Of a stretch of 17,689 nucleotides of DNA, positions 7,571 to 15,072 are shown piece by piece (the stretch's first letter is position 1; the number at the start of each line of letters is the position of its first letter). The translations under genes and the position numbers were made by a program. Where the stretch lies: the NCBI GenBank assembly GCA_031281925.1, contig JAITES010000056.1:1-17689 (forward strand). The letters run 5' to 3'. This DNA is from Treponema sp. GTDB taxonomy: Bacteria; Spirochaetota; Spirochaetia; Treponematales; Breznakiellaceae. Below the pieces are notes generated by a model. It saw nothing but the letters and a program-made list of their open reading frames with translations. It searched no databases and was not told the origin of the DNA.

Positions 7571-9103
7571 ATGAATGAAACGCACACAGTGGTTATCTTT
7601 GGCGCATCCGGGGATCTGACCGGACGCAAGCTTATCCCTGCCCTCTATAATCTCCATCTCAAAAAGAGGCTTCCCGAACCCGTTAATATTGTGGGATTCT
7701 CCCGGACGGTCATGGATGACCAGGCATGGCGGGATAAATTGAAAGAATCCGCCAAAAAGTTTGCCGCAGCGGTTTTTTCGGAGGAATCCTGGGCATCCTT
7801 TGGCTCCTCCCTGCACTACCACGCGGGCGACATTGGAGATCCCGCTTCCTTCGTGTCGCTTGCCGCCTGTCTGGATACGCTTGAGGCCGGGGGAAAAGAA
7901 AGTTCCCACAGGCTTTTTTACCTTGCCACGGCCCCCGAATTTTACGGCCCCGCTGCGGAACAGTTGGGGGCAGCCGGCCTTTCTCATGAGGAAGCGGGGA
8001 AGACCCGGCGGGTGGTGATAGAAAAACCATTCGGTACGGATCTTGATTCCGCGCAAAGGCTCAACGGGATCATGCACCGGCATTTTGAAGAATCCCAGAT
8101 GTACCGGATCGATCACTACCTGGGCAAGGAAACGGTCAACAATATACTGGTGCTCCGCTTTGCCAACGCAATCTTTGAACCGATCTGGAACAGAAACTAT
8201 ATCGGCTATATTGAGATTACCGCCAATGAGGATGTGCTTGTGGGGAGAAGGGCGCCATACTACGAAAACGCAGGAGTTCTGCGGGACATGTTTCAGAATC
8301 ATCTCCTGCAGATACTCACCTTTGTTGCCATGGAACCGCCTGCCCGTTTCGATGCCAAGGCAATCAGGGATGAAAAGGTAAAGGTACTGCAATCCATCCG
8401 GGCCATGACGGAAGAAGAGGTAACGGAGAATTCGGTACGGGGTCAGTACAGGGGCTACCGGGATGAGGTAGAGGCCGCACTGGGCGGCATCGCACAGACA
8501 AGTTCCCCACAGCCCAAACCCGAAGAGACGCACGCGGGGCCGGACAGGGAAAGCCGGACAGCCACCTATGCCGCAATGCGGCTCTTTATTGACAACTGGC
8601 GCTGGAAGGATGTACCGGTATATCTGCGCAGCGGCAAGGGCATGCCCTGCAGAAGCACGCAGATCGTTATCAATTTCCGGCAGCCGCCGCACAGCATGTT
8701 CCGCACATCAATTGACGAAGAGCTGGGAGGCGACAGACTCCTCCTGCAGATTCAGCCGGCCGAGGGGATTCAGATCCACTTCATGACCAAGATCCCCGAC
8801 AGCGATATGAAGATTAGAATGTCGGAATTGAACTTCAACTTCAAATCCAGCTATTCAGGCCAGATGCCCGACTCCTACGAAAGACTGCTTCTCGACGCCA
8901 TGAACGGAGACGCTTCCCTCTTTGCGCGGAATGACGAAGTGGAAGCCGCATGGAAAATTATAGATCCGGTACAGAAAATCTGGGATTCGGGTGCCATGCA
9001 GAACCGGGAATTCTACGAAATTGGATCCACAGGCCCTTCCCATGCAACACGCTGGATTGAATCCTTAGGCCATTCATGGTACGACATCTGTCCTGTTGTA
9101 TAA
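7571..9103 (+). CDS. zwf: Glucose-6-phosphate 1-dehydrogenase
   Basis: Catalyses oxidation of glucose 6-phosphate to 6-phosphogluconolactone with NAD(P)+, the entry to the oxidative pentose phosphate pathway. A 510-residue protein, close to the usual length. The N-terminal nucleotide-binding motif is GASGDLTGRK (11-20). The substrate-site signature RIDHYLGKE is at 179-187, and a conserved histidine follows in MFQNHLLQ. IDNWRWKDVPVYLRSGK and the C-terminal DAMNGDASLF are also typical. Compared with family members I remember, a hydrophilic insert of roughly 20 residues lies around 300-325. I preferred the ATG at 7571 over a TTG two codons earlier; neither has a ribosome-binding site. No pgl or gnd neighbour is visible, so the pathway is not clustered here. 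Divergent from ferritin, convergent with the fructokinase-type gene. Confidence 0.96.
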   Translation: MNETHTVVIFGASGDLTGRKLIPALYNLHLKKRLPEPVNIVGFSRTVMDDQAWRDKLKESAKKFAAAVFSEESWASFGSSLHYHAGDIGDPASFVSLAACLDTLEAGGKESSHRLFYLATAPEFYGPAAEQLGAAGLSHEEAGKTRRVVIEKPFGTDLDSAQRLNGIMHRHFEESQMYRIDHYLGKETVNNILVLRFANAIFEPIWNRNYIGYIEITANEDVLVGRRAPYYENAGVLRDMFQNHLLQILTFVAMEPPARFDAKAIRDEKVKVLQSIRAMTEEEVTENSVRGQYRGYRDEVEAALGGIAQTSSPQPKPEETHAGPDRESRTATYAAMRLFIDNWRWKDVPVYLRSGKGMPCRSTQIVINFRQPPHSMFRTSIDEELGGDRLLLQIQPAEGIQIHFMTKIPDSDMKIRMSELNFNFKSSYSGQMPDSYERLLLDAMNGDASLFARNDEVEAAWKIIDPVQKIWDSGAMQNREFYEIGSTGPSHATRWIESLGHSWYDICPVV

Positions 9104-9142
9104 ACCGTTTTGAAGCAGAAATGACTCTCCCTGCCGGGCTGG

Positions 9143-10096
9143 TTATGAAGCCGCCTGCGAAGTCAGTTTTTCGAGTCTCACCTGTTCCAAAAGTTTTTCT
9201 ACCAGTATACGGTCAGGCGCTTTGGTTCCTTCGGTACTTACGGCCCCGGCGGCCGCGGCCATTGCCAGGGCATAACAGCGTTCCTGCGGGAAATTATGTT
9301 CAATGCCCCAGGCAAGGGCGCCTGTCATGGCATCCCCGGCTCCTACCGTTGAGCCGGTCTTTACATTCAGGGCCGCTGCACGGAAGGCGCCCCGGGCATG
9401 TACAAAAAGCGCGCCTATCCTGCCGAGGGAGAGGCATACAAGCTCCGGGCCTTTGGCAAGCAGCCTGCGGCAGAGGGAAAGCAATTCGGCTTCCCCCAAA
9501 GACTCCCCGTCGTCGATACCGAAATATTGCAACAGTTCGTAACGGTTCGGCTTGATATAGTTTGGACGCTCTTCCATGGCCAGCCTGAAGGCTTCTCCGT
9601 CTGTATCAAGGAAAATTTTAGCGTTTCTGCCATGAAGCATACGGCACATATTGCGGTATGTGTCCGGCCCGAGTCCCGCAGGCAGGCTTCCCGATAGTAC
9701 AAAGATACTGTCTTCCGCGGCATAGGAGAGAAGCTTTTCTTCAAACAGCCTGAATTCCGCGCCGGAAACTTCAGGCCCCGGTTCGTTGAGTTCCGTAAGG
9801 CTGCCGTCCCGGTCAATCAGCTTCAGGTTTGTCCGTGTGGGATTCGAGATCCGTACAAAATCATGTTCCAGGCCGCGGCCGGAGATCCGATCCAGCAATT
9901 CATCCCCGGGAGCGCCGCCGGCAAACCCGATGGCAATACTCCTGCCTCCCAGAGCCTGTATCACCGAAGACACATTCAGCCCCTTGCCGCCGGCATCAAC
10001 AATAACATTCTCCAGCCTGTTGAGTGCATTGGGCCGCAGGCGATCAATACGGGCGGTCTTGTCCAGCGCAGGATTCAATGTAACGGTTATAATCAT
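9143..10096 (-). CDS. fruK: PfkB-family sugar-phosphate kinase, probably 1-phosphofructokinase
   Basis: A 317-residue soluble kinase of the PfkB/ribokinase superfamily, the normal length. The opening MIITVTLNPALDKT is typical of the FruK/LacC branch. GGKG (36-39) is the substrate-site signature, and the ATP/anion-hole motif GAGDAM (252-257) holds the catalytic Asp255. Expected reaction: fructose 1-phosphate plus ATP to fructose 1,6-bisphosphate. Tagatose-6-phosphate kinase (LacC) is the main alternative and cannot be excluded by eye. No fructose PTS gene is in the window. It begins 24 bases after the HTH-regulator gene on the same strand, so cotranscription with the regulator and solute-binding protein is likely. 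The ribosome-binding site is weak (GTGAT just before the ATG). Gene symbol given on the best match, with the substrate uncertain. Confidence 0.88.
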   Translation of the reverse strand: MIITVTLNPALDKTARIDRLRPNALNRLENVIVDAGGKGLNVSSVIQALGGRSIAIGFAGGAPGDELLDRISGRGLEHDFVRISNPTRTNLKLIDRDGSLTELNEPGPEVSGAEFRLFEEKLLSYAAEDSIFVLSGSLPAGLGPDTYRNMCRMLHGRNAKIFLDTDGEAFRLAMEERPNYIKPNRYELLQYFGIDDGESLGEAELLSLCRRLLAKGPELVCLSLGRIGALFVHARGAFRAAALNVKTGSTVGAGDAMTGALAWGIEHNFPQERCYALAMAAAAGAVSTEGTKAPDRILVEKLLEQVRLEKLTSQAAS

Positions 10097-10120
10097 ATCA
10101 TCACTTCAAATAATGCCGGG

Positions 10121-11101
10121 CTACAGTTCTTCGTAACGCCCGGTTTGGGAAGTATCGTAGCCTCCCAGCAGTTTGAGATCCTGTTTGAATTCTCCGGAAT
10201 TAATGTAGTGAAGCAGAATCCTTATCGCCTGAGTGTTTTTATGCGCCAGGGGGAAGACCATGTCGTACCATTCCAGCTGCTGCGGGATAAACTCCAGGCC
10301 GGGAAAGTTTTCCACCCCCCGCTCGCAGCCGCAGGCTAGATCCGCTCCGCCCTTTGCGACTGTGGCGGCGCATACCAGATGGGAAGAACATTCGCGGGTA
10401 TAGCCCCGGATAGCCGCCCCGCGTATCCCCAGCAGTGAAAGTTTCTGATCGAGGAGTATGCGTGTACCGCAGCCCCGTTCCCGGTTGATCATGGTTAAGC
10501 CTTCCCGGGCCAGATCGCCCCAGTCCCTGATGCCGAGGGGGTTTCCCTTTTGCACATAGAAACCCTGCATGCGCCCCGCAAGCCGGATAACCCCAACCGG
10601 CAGACCGGGTAAAAGGCGGCGGATAAAGGGATAGTTATAGCTGCCGGTTTCACGATCCCACAGATGGGAAGCGGACAGATTTATCCGGCCATTGTAGAGG
10701 GCGATAAGGGCATTGTAGCTGCCCATGTAGGAACGGAGCACCGTTTCTCCGGCACTGCTGAACTTTGCCAGAAGCAGATCTATGCACGCGTCCTGACCGC
10801 AAATGATAAGCCGTGGCGGGGCGCCTCCCTCTTCTTCACCGGAGGCCGGCCCTGTCCGCCCCGCGAGGGGAATGGGGCTTCCCGCCTCCGGAAATGAGTA
10901 TTCTCCGGCGTCATCCTGAAGCGGCGGAGAACCTGTCCTGTTTGCCTCCAGATACAGGGCAATATCGTTCTGGGAAACCCTCACCTGCTTTCCCACTTTG
11001 GAGGACGGAAGTTCCCCCCGTTTGATAAGTTCGTAGACGGTGTGTTTTTTAATCCTGAGCTGCCGGGCCACATCCTCTGCGGTGAGGAGATTTACTTCCA
11101 T
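10121..11101 (-). CDS. HTH regulator with PBP-like sensor domain
   Basis: A 326-residue one-component regulator. Residues about 5-53 form an excisionase/MerR-like helix-turn-helix (LTAEDVARQLRIKKHTVYEL, then GKQVRVSQNDIALYLE). A flexible Pro/Gly/Glu-rich linker follows. From about residue 97 to 300 is the PBP_like domain (Pfam PF12727 type): MGSYNALIALYNG, SHLWDRETGSYN, RMQGFYVQKGNP, INRERGCGTRILLDQ, then the REC-SSHL and YDMVFPL stretches. That domain is often found with molybdenum/tungsten regulators or fused to MoeA, but no such genes are here, so the ligand is open. The usual G-S-G-T-R reads G-C-G-T-R (Cys211). I chose ATG 11101; a GTG two codons earlier is possible. The -10 TATACT ends seven bases before the ATG, predicting a leaderless mRNA. 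It lies between the solute-binding protein and fruK on one strand. Confidence 0.88.
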   Translation of the reverse strand: MEVNLLTAEDVARQLRIKKHTVYELIKRGELPSSKVGKQVRVSQNDIALYLEANRTGSPPLQDDAGEYSFPEAGSPIPLAGRTGPASGEEEGGAPPRLIICGQDACIDLLLAKFSSAGETVLRSYMGSYNALIALYNGRINLSASHLWDRETGSYNYPFIRRLLPGLPVGVIRLAGRMQGFYVQKGNPLGIRDWGDLAREGLTMINRERGCGTRILLDQKLSLLGIRGAAIRGYTRECSSHLVCAATVAKGGADLACGCERGVENFPGLEFIPQQLEWYDMVFPLAHKNTQAIRILLHYINSGEFKQDLKLLGGYDTSQTGRYEEL

Positions 11102-11107
11102 TGACAC

Positions 11108-11136
11108 AGTATAACCGAATTACCGGGAAATTTTAA
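11108..11136 (-). promoter_or_regulatory. Promoter of the HTH-regulator gene, inside the operon gap
   Basis: On the minus strand, TTAAAA (11136-11131), a 17-base spacer and TATACT (11113-11108, 5 of 6 consensus). The predicted transcription start is at about 11101-11102, the ATG itself. It lies in the short gap after the solute-binding-protein gene, so regulator and kinase could be expressed separately from it. Confidence 0.5.
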
Positions 11137-11140
11137 GGCG

Positions 11141-12388
11141 TCATTCCGGCAGGCGAACGGGATTCAGCGCCTCTATCCGGGACTGTATGCGTTTTGCCGT
11201 TTCTTCTCCGCTTCTGCCGCTTTCAAAGAGGGGCATGAGTTCCTCCCGTATCGCCGCATCCACGGAAGGGGAGAATTCGTTCCCTTCAAAAACATCCGAG
11301 GCTTCGTAAATGGACCATGCCTTCTCGTAGAGGGGATCTTCTTCAGGATCATGGAAGCGCAGTCCTGTCCCCGGAACCGCCCCGGACTTTTCTGCAAGAA
11401 TACTGCTCTTTTCTTTAAGAAAACCGATAAATTCCCCGGCCTCTTCCGGATGTACAGAGTCCGAAGAGATACCCGCATGCCAGACCGAAGGGACAAGGCC
11501 GGGCTTCCCGAAATCAGCCTGTCCCGGGATCAGGGTAAGGCCGAGTTTGCCTCCCATCCTCATGCGCAGAAACGTCAGGTTTCTTACGTTTGCCGTGAGC
11601 ATTGCGGTTTTGCCCGCAATAAAATCCTCAAGCCGTTCCGCCCCGGTCTGCGAAAAAATTCCCGGCAGGAGGAAACCTTCCCTGTTGAGCCGGCTCAAAA
11701 AATTGAAGACATCGGCCGTTCTTTTTTCATCAAAGCCGTTTTTTTCCGGGTTGCTGCCCGCGGAACGGATCCAGGAGTAGATATCCCGGCGCAGGGCTTC
11801 CGGATCTTCTCTTCCCAGGCTTATGGACAGAGCAGGTACAGACTGATTTTCCTTTAGCGTCCGGGCGGCGGAGAGGAATTCCGTCCGGTTGGCGGGCGGC
11901 CTGTCCAGGCCCGCGGACGAGAGTATATCGATATTGTAATAGAGGAGATTCATAAAAGAGATCAGCGGCACAGTCCACTCTGCAGAACCACTGTCGTCAT
12001 TGGACCCGGTGAGGGCCTGGAGTTTTCCCGCGGAAAGGAGTTCCGGGATCCAGGCGCCGTCCAGCGCCACAATGTCGAACGCGTTGCTGAGGGTATTCCC
12101 TTCAGTCTCTGCCTTGTCCCGGAAAAGGAGGTCCCGTTCTTCGGTATATGAGAGGCTCTGCAGGCGTATCTTTATGCCCCGGTGTTCTTTTTCAAATTCC
12201 TTTACCAGTTCCGCAAGCGTATTCCTGCCGAGGGCATTGTCCCAGTAGTGTACAAAGACCAGGTTTGCCCGGCCCGTCTCCCCGCCGCCTTCGCGCTGCC
12301 TTCGGGGTATGACCCGCCAGAGGATGACAAAAGCCAGAAGCGCCAGCGCGGCATAGAAAACCCACTTTTCATATTTGTGTAATTCCAT
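11141..12388 (-). CDS. Membrane-tethered family-1 extracellular solute-binding protein
   Basis: A 415-residue protein of the sugar-type ABC solute-binding family (SBP_bac_1/8). After an N-terminal hydrophobic helix (about 9-27) comes the usual first strand and helix (LVFVHYWDNALGRNTLAELV, then EKEHRGIKIRL), the FDIVALDGAWIPEL hinge-region run, and later segments typical of the fold including GKTAMLTANVRN and a C-terminal helical part (EEAGEFIGFLKEK, then a DAAIREELMPLF helix). There is no lipobox cysteine, so it seems held by an uncleaved anchor instead of lipid. Oddly, the flank after the helix is the basic one (RVIPRRQR), which by the positive-inside rule would argue against export. No permease or ATPase gene adjoins it, so it is an orphan or a sensor. 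GAGG five bases before the ATG serves as ribosome-binding site. First gene of the minus-strand group with the HTH regulator and fruK. Confidence 0.87.
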   Translation of the reverse strand: MELHKYEKWVFYAALALLAFVILWRVIPRRQREGGGETGRANLVFVHYWDNALGRNTLAELVKEFEKEHRGIKIRLQSLSYTEERDLLFRDKAETEGNTLSNAFDIVALDGAWIPELLSAGKLQALTGSNDDSGSAEWTVPLISFMNLLYYNIDILSSAGLDRPPANRTEFLSAARTLKENQSVPALSISLGREDPEALRRDIYSWIRSAGSNPEKNGFDEKRTADVFNFLSRLNREGFLLPGIFSQTGAERLEDFIAGKTAMLTANVRNLTFLRMRMGGKLGLTLIPGQADFGKPGLVPSVWHAGISSDSVHPEEAGEFIGFLKEKSSILAEKSGAVPGTGLRFHDPEEDPLYEKAWSIYEASDVFEGNEFSPSVDAAIREELMPLFESGRSGEETAKRIQSRIEALNPVRLPE

Positions 12389-12405
12389 TCAAGCCTCTTT
12401 TGCTG

Positions 12406-12412
12406 TAATATA
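12406..12412. promoter_or_regulatory. Shared, near-symmetric -10 element for a divergent gene pair
   Basis: TAATATA reads as TAATAT (12406-12411) towards the 883-residue TPR gene and TATATT (12412-12407) towards the solute-binding-protein gene. The forward -10 lies six bases before its ATG, predicting a leaderless mRNA. The reverse start would give a leader of about 12 bases containing AGAGG. A reverse -35 TTAAGA (12434-12429, 16-base spacer) would lie inside the divergent coding start. I see no good forward -35. Confidence 0.45.
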
Positions 12413-12417
12413 CCGGC

Positions 12418-15069
12418 ATGTTCCGCTTTCTTAACCGGTTACTGCTTTTTTTACTCCGAAGAAAAACTGCCGCTCCTCCCGGTACATACAGGGAGGAATT
12501 CTGGAAGCCTCAATTTACCAAAGCTTCCAAAACCGGTTTTAATCTTACAGAAGAAAACGATGAAGAAAAAGTCTACGATGCCGGGCTTCTGGACGGCGCT
12601 CTGGTACTTTCTCTTAAAAAAACCGTTTCCCTTGCCTGGACCGATGCTCCCGCAAAGCGTTACCGGGACATGGTCATAGACAGCCGTTTCACTCTGGAGG
12701 CTCCGGGAGGCTATGCGGCCGCGGGGTTTATGTTCCGCATGGTGGATCACGCCACCTATTATCTTGTCCTGGTTTCAAGCAAGGGCTACTTCCGTCTGGA
12801 CGCGGTTCGCAACGGTATGCCTTTCCCCCTGGCAGGCTGGACAGAACTGCCTTCGGAAGCTGAATCTGCCGGAGAGGCCGCGTTAAACGGCCCTGTAAAC
12901 CTGGGGATTATCGTTTCGGGTACCCATATCCTTATCACGATCAACGGCCTTTGGGCCGCGGAACTGAACGACGCAAGTATCGATGCGGGGAGTATCGCCT
13001 TTGCCCTGGCCTCTTACGAAGCCCCTCCTTCCGCGAAAGAATCTTTCATTGCCCGCGCCCGGCTTGAAGCCCTTACGGTTGATTCCCGCATGTTCCAGGC
13101 GGCTGCTGCCCGGGAACGGCTGAGTACAAGCGCAAGCCCCCGGAGCCGTTACTTTCTGGCGGAAACCTTTGCGGCCATGGGCCAGCTTAATGCCGCCCTC
13201 ATCCAGATACGGCAGGCCTGGGAAGACCGGGACGCCGCGTCTATCGGGGGCAGCGGGAAGCGGACTCAGCGTGAACTGCTTCTGGCGGCCCGGCTTGCGC
13301 TTCAGTTGGGAATGACCGGGGATGCGGAAACCTGGATAGACGCGTGCATCGCCCTGGGTACGGAAAGTTCCGAAGGCCGGGCCTCCCTCACCGAGAAGGC
13401 TAAACTCCTCTACGAGCGTGAACAGTTTGCCGCTCTGCGGGACTTTGCGGCCGCAGCGCTTGAGTCCAGCCCCGCAGATCCGGTGCTGGGAACTCTGCTG
13501 GGTCATGCCTACTGGAATCTGGAAGAGTATGAGGCTGCCGCGGCTGCCTACGATAGAGCCTTTGAGCAGGACAGGGAAAACGGTCTCCTGGTAAAAAATG
13601 CCGCCAATGTTTACGAAGTGCTGGGAAAAAGAGAGGAAGCCCTTTCACGCTATATCACTGCCGGAAATTGTTTTCTCAATGATGACAACTACGAGGATCT
13701 CAGCGTCCTGGTGCCCAAATTCCTTTCACTTGGCGCTAAAAACTATGAGGCCAGGGCGCTGGTGGGAAAGTGGGCCTTTAGCATCGAAAATGTTACCCTG
13801 GCGGAAAGGGAATTTGAAACGGCGGAGGCCCTGCGGAGGGAAGCGGCGGAACCCCTTCCTCCCGACCCTTCCGTGATATTTCTCCGGGCTCTGCTCTTTA
13901 TCCGGCAGGGGAAACGGAAGACGGCCCTGCCCCTGCTTGAACAGGCCGCCTCTCTTGCCGGTGAACACGGCATCTTCCATTTCAGGCTTGCCGAATGCCG
14001 TTTCCTTCTTTCGGGAAATGCCGCCGATCCGGCGCTTAAGGCGGATCTGGATCGAGCCCTGCGGCTTTTGAATGCAGAGGCGGAAGAAAGGAAGCGCATT
14101 GGAAAACCGGTAGACGAAACCTGGGCCTGGGCCCACAATCTGGCAGCCCAGGTAAGCCTCCAGAACAACAATCTTGAAGAAGCCGCGGAACATCTGGAAA
14201 AAGCGGCGAGTCTTTTGGGTGAAGTTCCCGCCATCAAGGTAAACCGGGCGCTGTACTATTACCTTTCCGGTTTTCCTGACAAGGGCCTCGAGCTTCTCAA
14301 AACCGACCGGGTAAGCGATGATCCTGAGGGGATCATGGCAAACTGCGCGGGGAACCTCCTCTACCGTTCAAAGCGTTACGAAGAGGCCGACGACTGTTAC
14401 CGGAAAGCCAGAACTCTCGATCCGGGAAATATTGATTTTATCTGTAACCGGGCTTCCTGCCTTATTGAGCTGGGCCGTTACGGAGAGGCCGATGCCCTCC
14501 TCGCCCTGGCTCATGAAAAAAGCCCCTCTCCGGCGATACTGGAACTTATCGCGTATGTGGCGATCAAGCAGGGGGAGTATCAGCGGGCCGAAACAGCTTC
14601 CGCCGAAGCGCTCAGGATGGATGAGTATTACAGTCCCTCCCTCTTTTCGCTGGGCTGGCTCTACTGCAACACCCACCGCTGGGAAGAAGCCGGGGCCATG
14701 CTGCAAAGACTCGACGATCTGGAATTAAAGAGAGAAGATTCGGAACGCCGGGAAGAACTGCGCAGGAGACTGGAGGAAGGCACCACCCGGCTCATCGCCT
14801 GTGCAGGCAGCTGTGAGCGTTCCTGGAGAGTGCCGCTGGATCCCCCCCTGGCCCCTGCCCTGCGGCTCTATGCCATGCCTCCCGACGAACTTCCCGCGGG
14901 AACCTGTACCGGATGCGGAAAAACCTACTGTATCGGATGCGCAAAAAATAACCTGGACGACTCAGGCCGCTTTACCTGTCCTGACTGCGGGAAGACCCTC
15001 AAGCTGATCAACGAAGGACTCAAAAAACTGGTAGCCGATTGGGCCGCCCAAAACGCCGGTGAGGATTGA
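12418..15069 (+). CDS. LamG-like / TPR / cysteine-cluster multidomain protein
   Basis: An 883-residue protein. The N-terminus (MFRFLNRLLLFLLRR) is short, hydrophobic and basic, perhaps a peripheral membrane anchor. Residues about 75-212 resemble a ConA/LamG-like beta sandwich: alternating strands with GGYAAAGFMFRMVDHATYYL and a late ITINGLWAAEL strand. Residues about 230-790 are a long series of TPR and TPR-like helical repeats. The C-terminus has eight cysteines in pairs: 795/799, 830/833, 838/841 and 854/857, the last three as CTGC, CIGC and CPDC, which looks like one or two zinc sites. A scaffold role is plausible; no catalytic site is visible. No Shine-Dalgarno sequence precedes the ATG. 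It ends three bases before the convergent PAS-GGDEF gene. TPR is certain; the other domain names are inferred from pattern. No gene symbol is recognised. Confidence 0.88.
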   Translation: MFRFLNRLLLFLLRRKTAAPPGTYREEFWKPQFTKASKTGFNLTEENDEEKVYDAGLLDGALVLSLKKTVSLAWTDAPAKRYRDMVIDSRFTLEAPGGYAAAGFMFRMVDHATYYLVLVSSKGYFRLDAVRNGMPFPLAGWTELPSEAESAGEAALNGPVNLGIIVSGTHILITINGLWAAELNDASIDAGSIAFALASYEAPPSAKESFIARARLEALTVDSRMFQAAAARERLSTSASPRSRYFLAETFAAMGQLNAALIQIRQAWEDRDAASIGGSGKRTQRELLLAARLALQLGMTGDAETWIDACIALGTESSEGRASLTEKAKLLYEREQFAALRDFAAAALESSPADPVLGTLLGHAYWNLEEYEAAAAAYDRAFEQDRENGLLVKNAANVYEVLGKREEALSRYITAGNCFLNDDNYEDLSVLVPKFLSLGAKNYEARALVGKWAFSIENVTLAEREFETAEALRREAAEPLPPDPSVIFLRALLFIRQGKRKTALPLLEQAASLAGEHGIFHFRLAECRFLLSGNAADPALKADLDRALRLLNAEAEERKRIGKPVDETWAWAHNLAAQVSLQNNNLEEAAEHLEKAASLLGEVPAIKVNRALYYYLSGFPDKGLELLKTDRVSDDPEGIMANCAGNLLYRSKRYEEADDCYRKARTLDPGNIDFICNRASCLIELGRYGEADALLALAHEKSPSPAILELIAYVAIKQGEYQRAETASAEALRMDEYYSPSLFSLGWLYCNTHRWEEAGAMLQRLDDLELKREDSERREELRRRLEEGTTRLIACAGSCERSWRVPLDPPLAPALRLYAMPPDELPAGTCTGCGKTYCIGCAKNNLDDSGRFTCPDCGKTLKLINEGLKKLVADWAAQNAGED

Positions 15070-15072
15070 GGA

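Noticed and set aside
7562..8692. A 376-codon open frame on the minus strand opposite zwf
   Set aside because: The plus-strand frame is an unmistakable glucose-6-phosphate dehydrogenase; the antisense translation shows no family motifs.
9104..9142. Terminator between convergent zwf and fruK
   Set aside because: I looked for a GC-rich stem followed by a T run on either strand and found none that I could support; the same holds for the two- and three-base convergent junctions at 6906-6907 and 15070-15072.
15070..15072. Broken GGDEF motif as a sequencing frameshift
   Set aside because: The frame and conserved motifs continue normally before and after residues 216-220, so the change is substitution, not a shift.
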